Below, piece by piece: positions 1-5,092 of a DNA stretch of 5,092 bases (positions within the stretch are counted from its first letter, which is position 1; the number at the start of each line of letters is the position of its first letter). Origin of the DNA: Methylacidiphilaceae bacterium UBA1321 (lineage in GTDB: Bacteria > Verrucomicrobiota > Verrucomicrobiia > Methylacidiphilales > UBA1321); the NCBI GenBank assembly GCA_002306945.1, contig DBTH01000176.1, positions 1-5,092 on the forward strand, written 5' to 3'. The notes beneath the pieces are model-generated. The model ran no database searches, was not told the DNA's origin, and saw only the letters and a program-made list of their open reading frames with translations. The translations under genes and the position numbers were made by a program.

Positions 1-7
1 AACGGAA

Positions 8-154
8 TTAAAAGTCTCCCCTGGGTCGTGGAGGAAGTGAGTTGTACTCCATGCCAAAAGCGTTATCGCGCGCAATATGCCGGAAGATTTCCAGATGAAG
101 CCGTTGCTGGATGGCTTCAAGCCGATTGAAGATTTGTTTTTTGAGAGTGCTCAT
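8..154 (-). CDS. Small hypothetical protein, 48 aa
   Basis: This short ORF runs from an ATG at 152-154 to a TAA at 8-10 and encodes 48 residues. I do not recognise it. The first 30 or so residues are charged and amphipathic (starting MSTLKKQIFNRLEAIQQ), which suggests one or two helices. The tail is proline/arginine rich and ends PPRPRGDF. There is no signal peptide, membrane segment or cysteine motif. It lies 34 nt downstream of the NIL-domain gene on the same strand, so co-transcription is plausible. No clear Shine-Dalgarno precedes the ATG, and no other ATG, GTG or TTG lies in frame between it and the upstream in-frame stop. The codon choice looks ordinary for a real gene, but the ORF is short enough to occur by chance. 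Whether it is translated is an inference from position and composition only. Confidence 0.4.
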   Translation of the reverse strand: MSTLKKQIFNRLEAIQQRLHLEIFRHIARDNAFGMEYNSLPPRPRGDF

Positions 155-188
155 GACTGCTGTTGGCTTTGAGGGTCTGAGAAAGAGG

Positions 189-443
189 TCATCCTTCGAT
201 GACGCTCAGTTCAACGGGTTCGACCATGACTCCGATGGATTCGAGCCAGTCGACGGCTTCGCCGATGGTTTGGGGGCGTCCTTCGACTTCGATGCCGATT
301 ACGCCGAGGTCGGTGCCAACACAGGAATTGCGGATGTTAAAGACGAGGTCGAATTTGCGACTGAATTCATAAACCAGCGGCAAAGGCTGGAAATGAACCA
401 ATGGATTAAAGCTAAGCCAGAATCGACGTTTGGTTTGAGGCAT
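189..443 (-). CDS. Stand-alone NIL-domain protein
   Basis: This encodes an 84-residue protein that consists almost entirely of a NIL domain, the small ferredoxin-like ligand-binding fold otherwise found at the C-terminus of MetN-type methionine ABC transporter ATPases and in some ferredoxins. The family pattern is visible in order: an aromatic/hydrophobic first strand (RRFWLSF, residues 6-12), the PLVYEFSRKFDLVFNIRNSCV stretch at about 22-42 with the typical 'F-N-I' core, a 'G-x-x-x-I-E-V-E-G' strand at 47-55, and a last helix and strand (EAVDWLESIGVMVEPVEL, 62-79). The ATG at 441-443 is preceded by AGGA with 8 nt spacing, which supports this start. By family analogy it may bind methionine or another small sulfur compound, or act as an accessory to a sulfur or amino-acid enzyme. 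No partner is in the window except the 48-aa ORF downstream. The domain assignment is fairly secure; the ligand is not. Confidence 0.8.
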   Translation of the reverse strand: MPQTKRRFWLSFNPLVHFQPLPLVYEFSRKFDLVFNIRNSCVGTDLGVIGIEVEGRPQTIGEAVDWLESIGVMVEPVELSVIEG

Positions 444-451
444 ATAGGTGT

Positions 452-455
452 TCCT
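452..455 (-). promoter_or_regulatory. Shine-Dalgarno of the NIL-domain gene
   Basis: On the minus strand AGGA lies 8 nt before the ATG at 441-443. It is the best ribosome-binding site near this start and supports the 84-residue form. Confidence 0.55.
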
Positions 456-465
456 GTTAAGGGAT

Positions 466-493
466 ACTGTATAATCTACATGGGAATTGTCTA
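466..493 (-). promoter_or_regulatory. Weak promoter candidate for the NIL-domain gene
   Basis: Read on the minus strand, TAGACA (488-493) is followed after 16 nt by TACAGT (466-471). Both hexamers match the sigma-70 consensus only partly. An overlapping TATACA at 468-473 would have a 14-nt spacer, which is too short. It sits at a sensible distance upstream of the ATG and overlaps the plus-strand TATAAT, so the two divergent transcripts may compete. This is a pattern match only. Confidence 0.25.
470..475 (+). promoter_or_regulatory. Perfect -10 hexamer (TATAAT) for the receiver gene
   Basis: The plus strand carries an exact TATAAT. The sequence 16-18 nt upstream has no convincing -35 hexamer, and the preceding TG is one base too close to make a classical extended -10. 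Transcription from here would start near 482 and give a leader of about 95 nt before the preferred TTG start at 578. A weak or activator-dependent promoter fits best. Confidence 0.35.
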
Positions 494-494
494 G

Positions 495-506
495 TTTAAA
501 TTTAAA
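495..506. repeat. 12-nt perfect AT palindrome in the divergent intergenic region
   Basis: TTTAAATTTAAA reads the same on both strands and lies between the two divergent genes. It could be an operator or simply AT-rich promoter-associated DNA. At this base composition a chance palindrome is quite possible. Confidence 0.3.
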
Positions 507-577
507 AATCTTTGTTGCTTGGGGTCAAATCGTTTTTTTTGTGGACTTTCTACTCTCAATTTGCTTTCTTTTGTCCG

Positions 578-979
578 TTGCCATACAGCAAAAATCTGAT
601 TCTGGTAATTGAAGATGACAGCCACGTCTCACGGCTGGTGCGCAACTATTTTGAGCAAGCCTTCCCCGAAATCCGGGTTGAAATTGCCGGTTCCACCGCC
701 AAAGCCAGGATGATTTGCGAGAGGTTCAATCCTCAAGTCATTATCTGGGATGGCGAACCCAACGAGCGTGGTACTCGCGAGGATTACGCCATCTGCATCC
801 CGGATGCTTTCTGGAGACGGGTGATTTCAATTTCAGTCGACACGGAGAGTCAGGATTGGGCGAAATCGAAGGGTTCTACCTTGAGTATCCCCAAACCAAA
901 AGAATCGCTCAAGGCATGGGCTGGTCAGTTGGCCAATTCTGCAAAGCAGTTGCTGTCTCCGTCCAAGTCGAAGAGGTAA
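578..979 (+). CDS. Single-domain response regulator (CheY-like receiver)
   Basis: This encodes about 133 residues that fit a receiver (REC) domain from end to end. Strand 1 (NLILVIEDD) supplies the acidic pair D13/D14. Strand 3 (QVIIWD) presents the probable phospho-acceptor D58. Strand 4 (RVISISV) carries S86 or S84 at the switch Thr/Ser position, and K106 in 'SIPKPK' matches the conserved lysine-proline. Spacing (13/58/86/106) closely follows CheY (13/57/87/109), so it should be phosphorylatable by a histidine kinase in the cytoplasm. There is no DNA-binding or enzymatic output domain, only a short Lys/Ser-rich tail. The frame stays open upstream to a TTG at 512, but those 22 extra residues are Phe-rich, fit no REC domain and come from T-rich DNA. 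I therefore prefer the TTG at 578, although neither start has a clear Shine-Dalgarno. The first in-frame ATG (709) would lose strands 1 and 2. No kinase lies in the window. Confidence 0.78.
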   Translation: MPYSKNLILVIEDDSHVSRLVRNYFEQAFPEIRVEIAGSTAKARMICERFNPQVIIWDGEPNERGTREDYAICIPDAFWRRVISISVDTESQDWAKSKGSTLSIPKPKESLKAWAGQLANSAKQLLSPSKSKR

Positions 980-1051
980 TCGCACTGTTTGCGCCTGTCG
1001 TCATCTCCTTTTTCCGGGGAGAAAATTCTCATTTTAAATGCCCTGCTCCCG

Positions 1052-1080
1052 TTGACGTGAGTCGGTTTGTAGCTTAAATT
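1052..1080 (+). promoter_or_regulatory. Promoter candidate in front of the structured RNA
   Basis: TTGACG (1052-1057) is separated by exactly 17 nt from TAAATT (1075-1080), giving five of six and four of six matches to the sigma-70 consensus. Initiation about 6-8 nt after the -10 falls at 1086-1088, precisely where the 5' arm of the hairpin element begins. This coincidence is the main reason to suspect a separate RNA gene. Confidence 0.45.
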
Positions 1081-1085
1081 GCAAT

Positions 1086-1162
1086 GAAAGGCTCTGTTGT
1101 GAAGGTTGACGAGCTTGCCCGGCGGCGAGCTTCAGGCCACCTCCAAGGAGCCTTTCCTTTTT
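1086..1162 (+). ncRNA. Candidate structured small RNA, about 77 nt
   Basis: A compact nested fold can be written directly from the sequence. The outer helix GAAAGGCTC (1086-1094) pairs without mismatch with GAGCCTTTC (1148-1156). Inside it, AGGT (1103-1106) pairs with ACCT (1139-1142), and TGA (1107-1109) with TCA (1132-1134). The apical helix AGCTTGCC (1112-1119) pairs with GGCGAGCT (1124-1131), including one G-U, and closes a CGGC tetraloop. An asymmetric internal loop (1095-1102 versus 1143-1147) and a GGCC bulge (1135-1138) separate the helices. The element is followed by CTTTTT (1157-1162) and preceded by a -35/-10 pair at ideal spacing. I cannot match it to 4.5S SRP RNA (no GGAAGG-type apical loop), a tRNA, or any riboswitch I know. 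The alternative reading is a large terminator for the upstream receiver gene. Both roles could apply. Confidence 0.42.
1086..1162 (+). terminator. Intrinsic terminator reading of the same hairpin
   Basis: The nested stem followed by CTTTTT would stop plus-strand transcription arriving from the receiver gene, whose stop codon is 106 nt upstream. The T run is short (five Ts), and the distance from the stop codon and the size of the stem are unusual for a simple terminator. On the minus strand the stem is followed by CATTGCAATTT, a poor U-tract, so it is less likely to terminate the oxidoreductase transcript. Confidence 0.45.
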
Positions 1163-1182
1163 GTCCAAATACGGGAAAAGAG

Positions 1183-1215
1183 AGGAAAGTGAATTCCTAC
1201 CTTTCTTGATAAGGT
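1183..1215 (-). terminator. Weak tandem hairpins downstream of the oxidoreductase gene
   Basis: Two 5-bp inverted repeats lie back to back after the minus-strand stop: ACCTT/AAGGT (1199-1203 with 1211-1215) and AGGAA/TTCCT (1183-1187 with 1194-1198). On the minus strand they are followed by CTCTTTTCCC. The stems are short and AT-rich, so this is a tentative end of the oxidoreductase transcript. Confidence 0.18.
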
Positions 1216-1249
1216 TTTCCGTTAATTTCGGCTATTCGCCTTTATTTTT

Positions 1250-4200
1250 TCAACGATTGGCGACGGAGAGGTTGCCGGTGTGGCGGACGTTTTCTTCGGC
1301 GTGCATTTCGCGCATGAGGGCTTCGGCGCGTTGTCCACATTCGACCATTTTGGGATAGCGGACTTCGCGGTAGCCTCGCACTTCCTCGGGCAGGCGCAGG
1401 AGGGTGAGCCATTGCTGGTAGTGTTTTGGGTCTGCGGCATCGAATTTCTCGGCGAGAGCGAGGAACCAGTCGCGGAATTTCCGTTCTTTCTTGTGCCAGG
1501 CGGGAAGGAGCGTGCGCAGGATTTTGGCGCGGCTCATGAGTTGCAACATCCAGGGATGGGCCTTGATATTGAAGCGAATCTTCCAGAAGGCGACGGGGAA
1601 CTCGGGCCGGTTGAGGTGGCGGTGGATGATGCGGTCGCCGAGTTCGGGGTGAACGTTGTAGCGTTCGCGGTCTCGGGCGTACTTTTCCTCGCTGGTGAGG
1701 AGATAAGCGACGTAGACCTCGTCCTTGATGGCGATGACGCGGTGCAAGTTCCAGATGGCGGCGGCAGTGGCGGCGAAATGGAACTCGGCGGAATCTTTTT
1801 TGTTGAGGCGAATGAGGCGGTCGATGTAGTCGCGCGCGAGGGCGGGGGAATCGTACTGGATAAGATCGTAGATGCGCCCGGCGAGAAGACGCTGTTGTTC
1901 GGCGTCGATCTGGATTTCGCTCATCGCGCGGGTGACGAGGCTCCAGTATTCGCGGGCGAGGCGTTCGCCGTTGCGGTGGGTGTGTTTGAGAATGTCGGAT
2001 TTTTCCGCGACGACAGAATGGTAATCGTCGGCGCGCGCAACGGTTTTTTGTTTCGGCGTGTCGATGACGATCTTGCGGCCGAGGCGGAAGGCCTGCCAAT
2101 TTTCCGAGGAGGCGCTGCCCATGGTTTCCTGGATGCCGTATTCGAGGCTGGTGAGGGAAAGGGGCAGGTAGCCGAGTTGATAGGCAACGCCGAGCATGAT
2201 GATGTTGGCGTAGATTTTGGAGCCGAAGATGCGTTCCGAGATTTCGGAAACGTCGGTGCTGAAATACGAATCGGGCCGGGTGTAGCGCCGGATGGAGGCT
2301 TCGACCTCATCGACGCAGAAGTCGTCTTTGCCGAGGAGCGTGAGGACGGTCGGGGTCTTCGATTTGTTGATGATGGCGGTGGTGCGTTCGGGACTGCCAA
2401 CGCGCTGATTTCCCGCCGGGTCGAGGCCGCGCGCGGCTTCGAGGACGTCGATGCCGAGAATGAGGTCGGCTTTGCCGTAGGGAATAATCGGTGAAATGCG
2501 TTCGCAGGTGCCGCGCCTGAGGAAGGTGATTTGCGAGTAGACGCCGCCGTTGCGGATGGCGAGGCCGTTCTTGTCGCAGATGATGACGTCGAGGTTTTCC
2601 CGGTGTCCGGCGCGCACGAGCATGGCGGCGGAAACGGCAATGCCCATGCCGCCGACTCCGGCCATATAGATGCTCCAGCGATCGTCGAAGGTGCGTTTGG
2701 GCGGTTCGGGTAAATCGATGGTCTTGATTTCTTCAATGAGGGAGATCGGTTTGCGGGTGCGGACGATGGTGATTTCCTCGAAGGATGGGCAGGCGTGAAT
2801 CTTCGTGCAGGCAGTGTCGGCCACGCACCAGGAGAGATCGGTCTGGATCTTGCGGCCGAAATCGGTGTCGAGGAAGGTGAGGCCGGGGCAACCGGTCGAG
2901 CGGGTGCATTCGAGGCAGTTCTCGCAGACGTCTGTGTTGACGGTGATGTAGGATTTTTTGTGGAGGAATCCTTCCTTTTTGATCGCGACGCGTTCCTCGC
3001 GGTTCTTGCGGCGGTTGAAAGTGATGCCGCATTCCTTGTCGGCGATGAGGACTTTGACGCCGTTCTTGAGGATGGTTTCTTCGAGGAGCGCGCGGTAGGA
3101 CTCGCGCTGGGCGGGATTGACGCGGAGGACGTCGATGTGTTCCTGTTCGACCATGGCCGCGACGATCTTGTCGATACTTTGGGTGTAAGTCGGATTGCCC
3201 ATGATGTCGTGTTCGAGTCCCGGAGTGGGCTGATGACCTGTCATGGCGGTGGTCTGGTTGTCGAGAATGATGTAGGTGATGTCCTGACCGTTCTTGACGG
3301 AATTGGAGATGGCGATCTGACCGCTGTGGAAGAAGGTCGAATCGCCCATGAAGACGACCTGTTTGTTCGAGATGAACGGATCAATGCCGAGACCGGTGCC
3401 ACCGCCGAGTCCCATGCCGCTGTAATTGTGCATGAGTTCCTTGGTCGGTTCGAACATGAGCATCGTGTAGCAACCGGTGTCGCCGTGAAAGACGAGATCG
3501 ACGGCCTCGCGGCGGTGTTTGCGGCGCATGTAGGCGGCGTTCTTGAAATCCTTTTTAATCTCGATGAGCACGCTGGCCGAATCGCGGTGCGGGCAGCCGG
3601 GGCAGAACGTCGGCGTGCGCGGAGCAAGATCGAGTTTGTAATTTCCGGTTTCCTCGAACAGGGCGAGTTCCGACTCGATCCGGGCGGGATCGACCGGCAG
3701 GCCGGGAGCGGATTTCTTGAGAAGGAGCGGCGCAATGGCGCTGAGGATGATCGATGGATTCAATCCGAGCGTGTCGGGAATGCCGGGCAGACTATTGGGA
3801 AATTTCTTGCCATGGAGCGGCACATGCAGGCCGAGTTCGGAGAGGACGAGCGCGATTTGTTCTTCGAGGAAACCGCGGCGTTCCTCGACCACGACGAGCG
3901 TTTCGACGTGCTGGGCGTAATCGGCAATCCATTTCGGATTGAGCGGGTAGGTGATGCCGAGCTTGAGAATCGGGACTTCGCCGAGAAGACCGAGTTCGCC
4001 GAGGGCGTGTTGTAGGTAGGAATACGCGAGGGCGGAGGTGACGAAACCGAGGGGATATTTGCGTTCGGCGGGGAGCCTGGTTTTCGGCAGGAAAGTCTGA
4101 TTGACGCGGTATTTCTCCGCGCTGGCCCAGAGGAGTTGATAGCGGCGGGCGAAATCTTTTTCCTTGGTCCAGGTGCGTGGCGGCAGGAGAACCTTGTTTT

Positions 4201-4846
4201 CGAAATCGACCTTACTGGTGTCGATGGAGAATTTCGTGTGCGTGTTGACGCGCGGGAAATGATTGCGCCGGGCGATGACCGATCCGCCACCGTCGGCCTG
4301 GTGGGTGGTGATGAGATAACCGATGTAGAGTTCGGCTTCGCGGGAGAGTTTGAACCCGAGATCGATCCAGTCCTTGATTTCCTGATTGGTGCTGGGTTCG
4401 AGCACCGGCATGAAGAGATGTTTGAAGAGATAACGCGAATCGGCCGGAACCTGCGTCGAGCTGCTCCACGGGTCGTCACCGCTGACGACGATCACTCCGC
4501 CCTCCGGATGCGCGCCACCGAGATTGCCGATGGCCAGGCCGTCCGCTGCGACATGGAGGCCGACGCTTTTCATCACGGCGATGGAGCGCATACCGGTCAT
4601 CTGGGAACCGTTGAGCATGGCGACCGAGAGGGCCTCGTTATTGGCCATCGTGGCCTGAATGCCGTACTGGCGGGGAATGTCCTGGATGGACTCAATGCAG
4701 TCGAAGAATCCGGCGACGGGAGAACCGGGGTAGCCGGTCCAGAGGTGAGTTCCTCCCTCCGTTTCGAGCAATCCTTTTACCAACAGCTCATTTCCCAGGA
4801 AGACTTCGTAGCCTTCCTCCTTGAGAAAACGCGGATCAACTTTCAT
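1250..4846 (-). CDS. Fused indolepyruvate:ferredoxin oxidoreductase (IorA-IorB-DUF6537 type)
   Basis: This encodes a 1198-residue cytoplasmic TPP/Fe-S enzyme predicted to convert indolepyruvate or related arylpyruvates plus CoA to the aryl-acetyl-CoA and CO2, reducing ferredoxin. Domains in order: N-terminal pyrimidine-binding part with TGYPGSP (37-43) and the NNEA glutamate E71; CPGCPHR (415-421); TPP domain with GDTGCY (455-460), GDSTFFHSG (501-509) and DNQTTAMTGHQPTPG (529-543), giving the Mg/TPP GD...N motif (D502, N530); Fe-S segment with C641, C644, C647, C653 and then C674, C680, C686; IorB-like gamma domain from about 725, with GVGGMG (730-735), to about 920; and a helical extension (about 940-1180) like DUF6537. 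Separate archaeal IorA and IorB are about 650 and 210 residues, so this is a fusion plus a tail. The start is the ATG preceded by AAAGGAG. No frameshift is seen. The substrate is inferred; other 2-oxoacids are possible. Confidence 0.93.
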   Translation of the reverse strand: MKVDPRFLKEEGYEVFLGNELLVKGLLETEGGTHLWTGYPGSPVAGFFDCIESIQDIPRQYGIQATMANNEALSVAMLNGSQMTGMRSIAVMKSVGLHVAADGLAIGNLGGAHPEGGVIVVSGDDPWSSSTQVPADSRYLFKHLFMPVLEPSTNQEIKDWIDLGFKLSREAELYIGYLITTHQADGGGSVIARRNHFPRVNTHTKFSIDTSKVDFENKVLLPPRTWTKEKDFARRYQLLWASAEKYRVNQTFLPKTRLPAERKYPLGFVTSALAYSYLQHALGELGLLGEVPILKLGITYPLNPKWIADYAQHVETLVVVEERRGFLEEQIALVLSELGLHVPLHGKKFPNSLPGIPDTLGLNPSIILSAIAPLLLKKSAPGLPVDPARIESELALFEETGNYKLDLAPRTPTFCPGCPHRDSASVLIEIKKDFKNAAYMRRKHRREAVDLVFHGDTGCYTMLMFEPTKELMHNYSGMGLGGGTGLGIDPFISNKQVVFMGDSTFFHSGQIAISNSVKNGQDITYIILDNQTTAMTGHQPTPGLEHDIMGNPTYTQSIDKIVAAMVEQEHIDVLRVNPAQRESYRALLEETILKNGVKVLIADKECGITFNRRKNREERVAIKKEGFLHKKSYITVNTDVCENCLECTRSTGCPGLTFLDTDFGRKIQTDLSWCVADTACTKIHACPSFEEITIVRTRKPISLIEEIKTIDLPEPPKRTFDDRWSIYMAGVGGMGIAVSAAMLVRAGHRENLDVIICDKNGLAIRNGGVYSQITFLRRGTCERISPIIPYGKADLILGIDVLEAARGLDPAGNQRVGSPERTTAIINKSKTPTVLTLLGKDDFCVDEVEASIRRYTRPDSYFSTDVSEISERIFGSKIYANIIMLGVAYQLGYLPLSLTSLEYGIQETMGSASSENWQAFRLGRKIVIDTPKQKTVARADDYHSVVAEKSDILKHTHRNGERLAREYWSLVTRAMSEIQIDAEQQRLLAGRIYDLIQYDSPALARDYIDRLIRLNKKDSAEFHFAATAAAIWNLHRVIAIKDEVYVAYLLTSEEKYARDRERYNVHPELGDRIIHRHLNRPEFPVAFWKIRFNIKAHPWMLQLMSRAKILRTLLPAWHKKERKFRDWFLALAEKFDAADPKHYQQWLTLLRLPEEVRGYREVRYPKMVECGQRAEALMREMHAEENVRHTGNLSVANR

Positions 4847-4856
4847 GCACAGTCTT

Positions 4857-4863
4857 CTCCTTT
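4857..4863 (-). promoter_or_regulatory. Shine-Dalgarno of the oxidoreductase gene
   Basis: AAAGGAG on the minus strand ends 10 nt before the ATG at 4844-4846. It is a strong match to the 16S rRNA anti-SD and fixes the start. A GTG just upstream (4847-4849) is out of frame. Confidence 0.75.
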
Positions 4864-4886
4864 GCTTCCGTCACGTATCCGCGGCG

Positions 4887-4900
4887 GATTGTGGACAATC
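4887..4900. promoter_or_regulatory. Operator-like palindrome GATTGT-N2-ACAATC
   Basis: A perfect 6-bp inverted repeat with a 2-nt centre lies about 40 nt upstream of the oxidoreductase start codon, inside the probable leader or promoter. It could bind a dimeric repressor. A 6-bp repeat in a region this size has a sizeable chance of being accidental. Confidence 0.25.
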
Positions 4901-4903
4901 TGT

Positions 4904-4932
4904 TAGCCTAGCCGATTTTGTAATCGGGTCAA
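4904..4932 (-). promoter_or_regulatory. Possible promoter of the oxidoreductase gene
   Basis: On the minus strand TTGACC (4927-4932) is a good -35. At 16-17 nt spacing it is followed only by TAGGCT or AGGCTA, a poor -10. A second palindrome, CCGATT-N4-AATCGG (4912-4927), fills the spacer. If this is the promoter it probably needs an activator or an alternative sigma factor. Confidence 0.25.
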
Positions 4933-4973
4933 GGGGAGCACTGCAATTACGGGTGAACGAAAAGGGAAAAGGC

Positions 4974-5071
4974 TTATCAAGAACTCAGGAAATCATGAGC
5001 CGGAAATAGTTTTCGCAATTGATGTTTTCTATCTCAACGATCTCTCCAGAACCTTACTGAGTTCCTGATAA
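4974..5071. repeat. Inverted repeat, 15-nt arms with 14 matches, 68 nt apart
   Basis: TTATCAAGAACTCAG (4974-4988) is the reverse complement of CTGAGTTCCTGATAA (5057-5071) except for one position, and similarity continues a few bases outward if one gap is allowed. On the minus strand the distal arm is followed by a pyrimidine-rich stretch (GCCTTTTCCCTTTT), so the repeat could form a long-looped terminator for a gene lying beyond the window edge. It could also be the remains of a small mobile element. No flanking target duplication or transposase is visible. Confidence 0.5.
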
Positions 5072-5092
5072 ATCCAAAAGGTAATCCTCCAG

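Noticed and set aside
111..494. Plus-strand frame of 127 codons opposite the NIL gene
   Set aside because: It is antisense to a recognisable NIL domain, and its product shows no motif.
512..577. N-terminal extension of the receiver protein from the TTG at 512
   Set aside because: The added residues are Phe-rich and derive from T-rich DNA including a T8 run. They lack a Shine-Dalgarno and do not belong to the receiver fold.
1021..1040. Hairpin GAGA/TCTC followed by ATTTTAAAT after the receiver gene
   Set aside because: The stem is only 4-5 bp and AT-rich, too weak to call a terminator beside the much stronger element at 1086-1162.
715..1077. Plus-strand frame of 120 codons overlapping the receiver gene
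   Set aside because: It is in a different frame from the receiver protein and runs into the intergenic region with no domain-like content.
1086..1156. Idea that the hairpin is an integron attC site or a transposon end
   Set aside because: There are no GTTRRRY/RYYYAAC core sites, no target duplication, and no integrase or transposase in the window.
1280..4015. Long plus-strand open frames of about 400 codons each (1280-2494 and 2795-4015)
   Set aside because: They lie antisense to the oxidoreductase gene. Their proteins are rich in Gly, Ala, Asp, Glu and Val with no domain pattern, as expected from the complement of a strongly GC3-biased gene.
1242..4479. Other minus-strand open frames inside the oxidoreductase gene (for example 1242-2099, 1921-2736, 3760-4479)
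   Set aside because: They are frame-shifted shadows with Arg/Pro/Ser-rich low-complexity products. The 1198-aa frame carries all recognisable motifs without interruption.
4907..5068. Plus-strand stop-free stretch of about 53 codons upstream of the oxidoreductase gene
   Set aside because: It has no ATG, GTG or TTG start and no ribosome-binding site. It is probably non-coding.
5029..5092. Possible 20-residue C-terminal tail of a minus-strand gene entering from the right edge (ends LSKVLERSLR, stop TAG)
   Set aside because: It looks helical and amphipathic, but 20 open codons are common by chance, and the other two minus-strand frames are open for 12-18 codons as well. Sequence beyond the window is needed.

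Overview
The window looks like a bacterial chromosome segment dominated by one large metabolic gene. The big gene is GC-rich with strong third-position GC bias, which is why it throws long open frames on both strands. The flanking small genes and intergenic DNA are more AT-rich. A stand-alone NIL-domain protein, an orphan receiver domain and a fused indolepyruvate:ferredoxin oxidoreductase are compatible with a Verrucomicrobiota-like or related soil/sediment bacterium. That placement is an impression from gene content, not a demonstrated assignment.

Layout: (1) Positions 8-443, minus strand: a stand-alone NIL-domain protein (84 aa), followed 34 nt later by a 48-aa ORF of unknown function. (2) Positions 444-577: a divergent intergenic stretch with a perfect TATAAT on the plus strand, a weaker overlapping minus-strand promoter candidate and a 12-nt AT palindrome. 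(3) Positions 578-979, plus strand: a single-domain CheY-like receiver protein with no output domain, most likely starting at a TTG. (4) Positions 980-1249: the convergent intergenic region. It holds a well-placed promoter-like pair and then a compact nested hairpin that ends in a T run. This is either a small RNA gene of about 77 nt or an elaborate terminator for the receiver gene. (5) Positions 1250-4846, minus strand: a 1198-aa protein joining IorA-like and IorB-like parts with a C-terminal extension of DUF6537 type. It is predicted to oxidatively decarboxylate arylpyruvates to aryl-acetyl-CoA and pass the electrons to ferredoxin. (6) Positions 4847-5092: its upstream region, with a good Shine-Dalgarno, two short palindromes, a poor promoter candidate and a 15-bp near-perfect inverted repeat further upstream.

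The oxidoreductase appears to be self-contained: the TPP domain, Fe-S domain and gamma domain sit in one chain, so no separate beta subunit gene is needed. I see no functional link between it and the receiver or NIL genes beyond proximity. No tRNA, rRNA, CRISPR array, transposase or phage gene is visible. The feature most likely to be undescribed is the candidate structured small RNA at 1086-1162.
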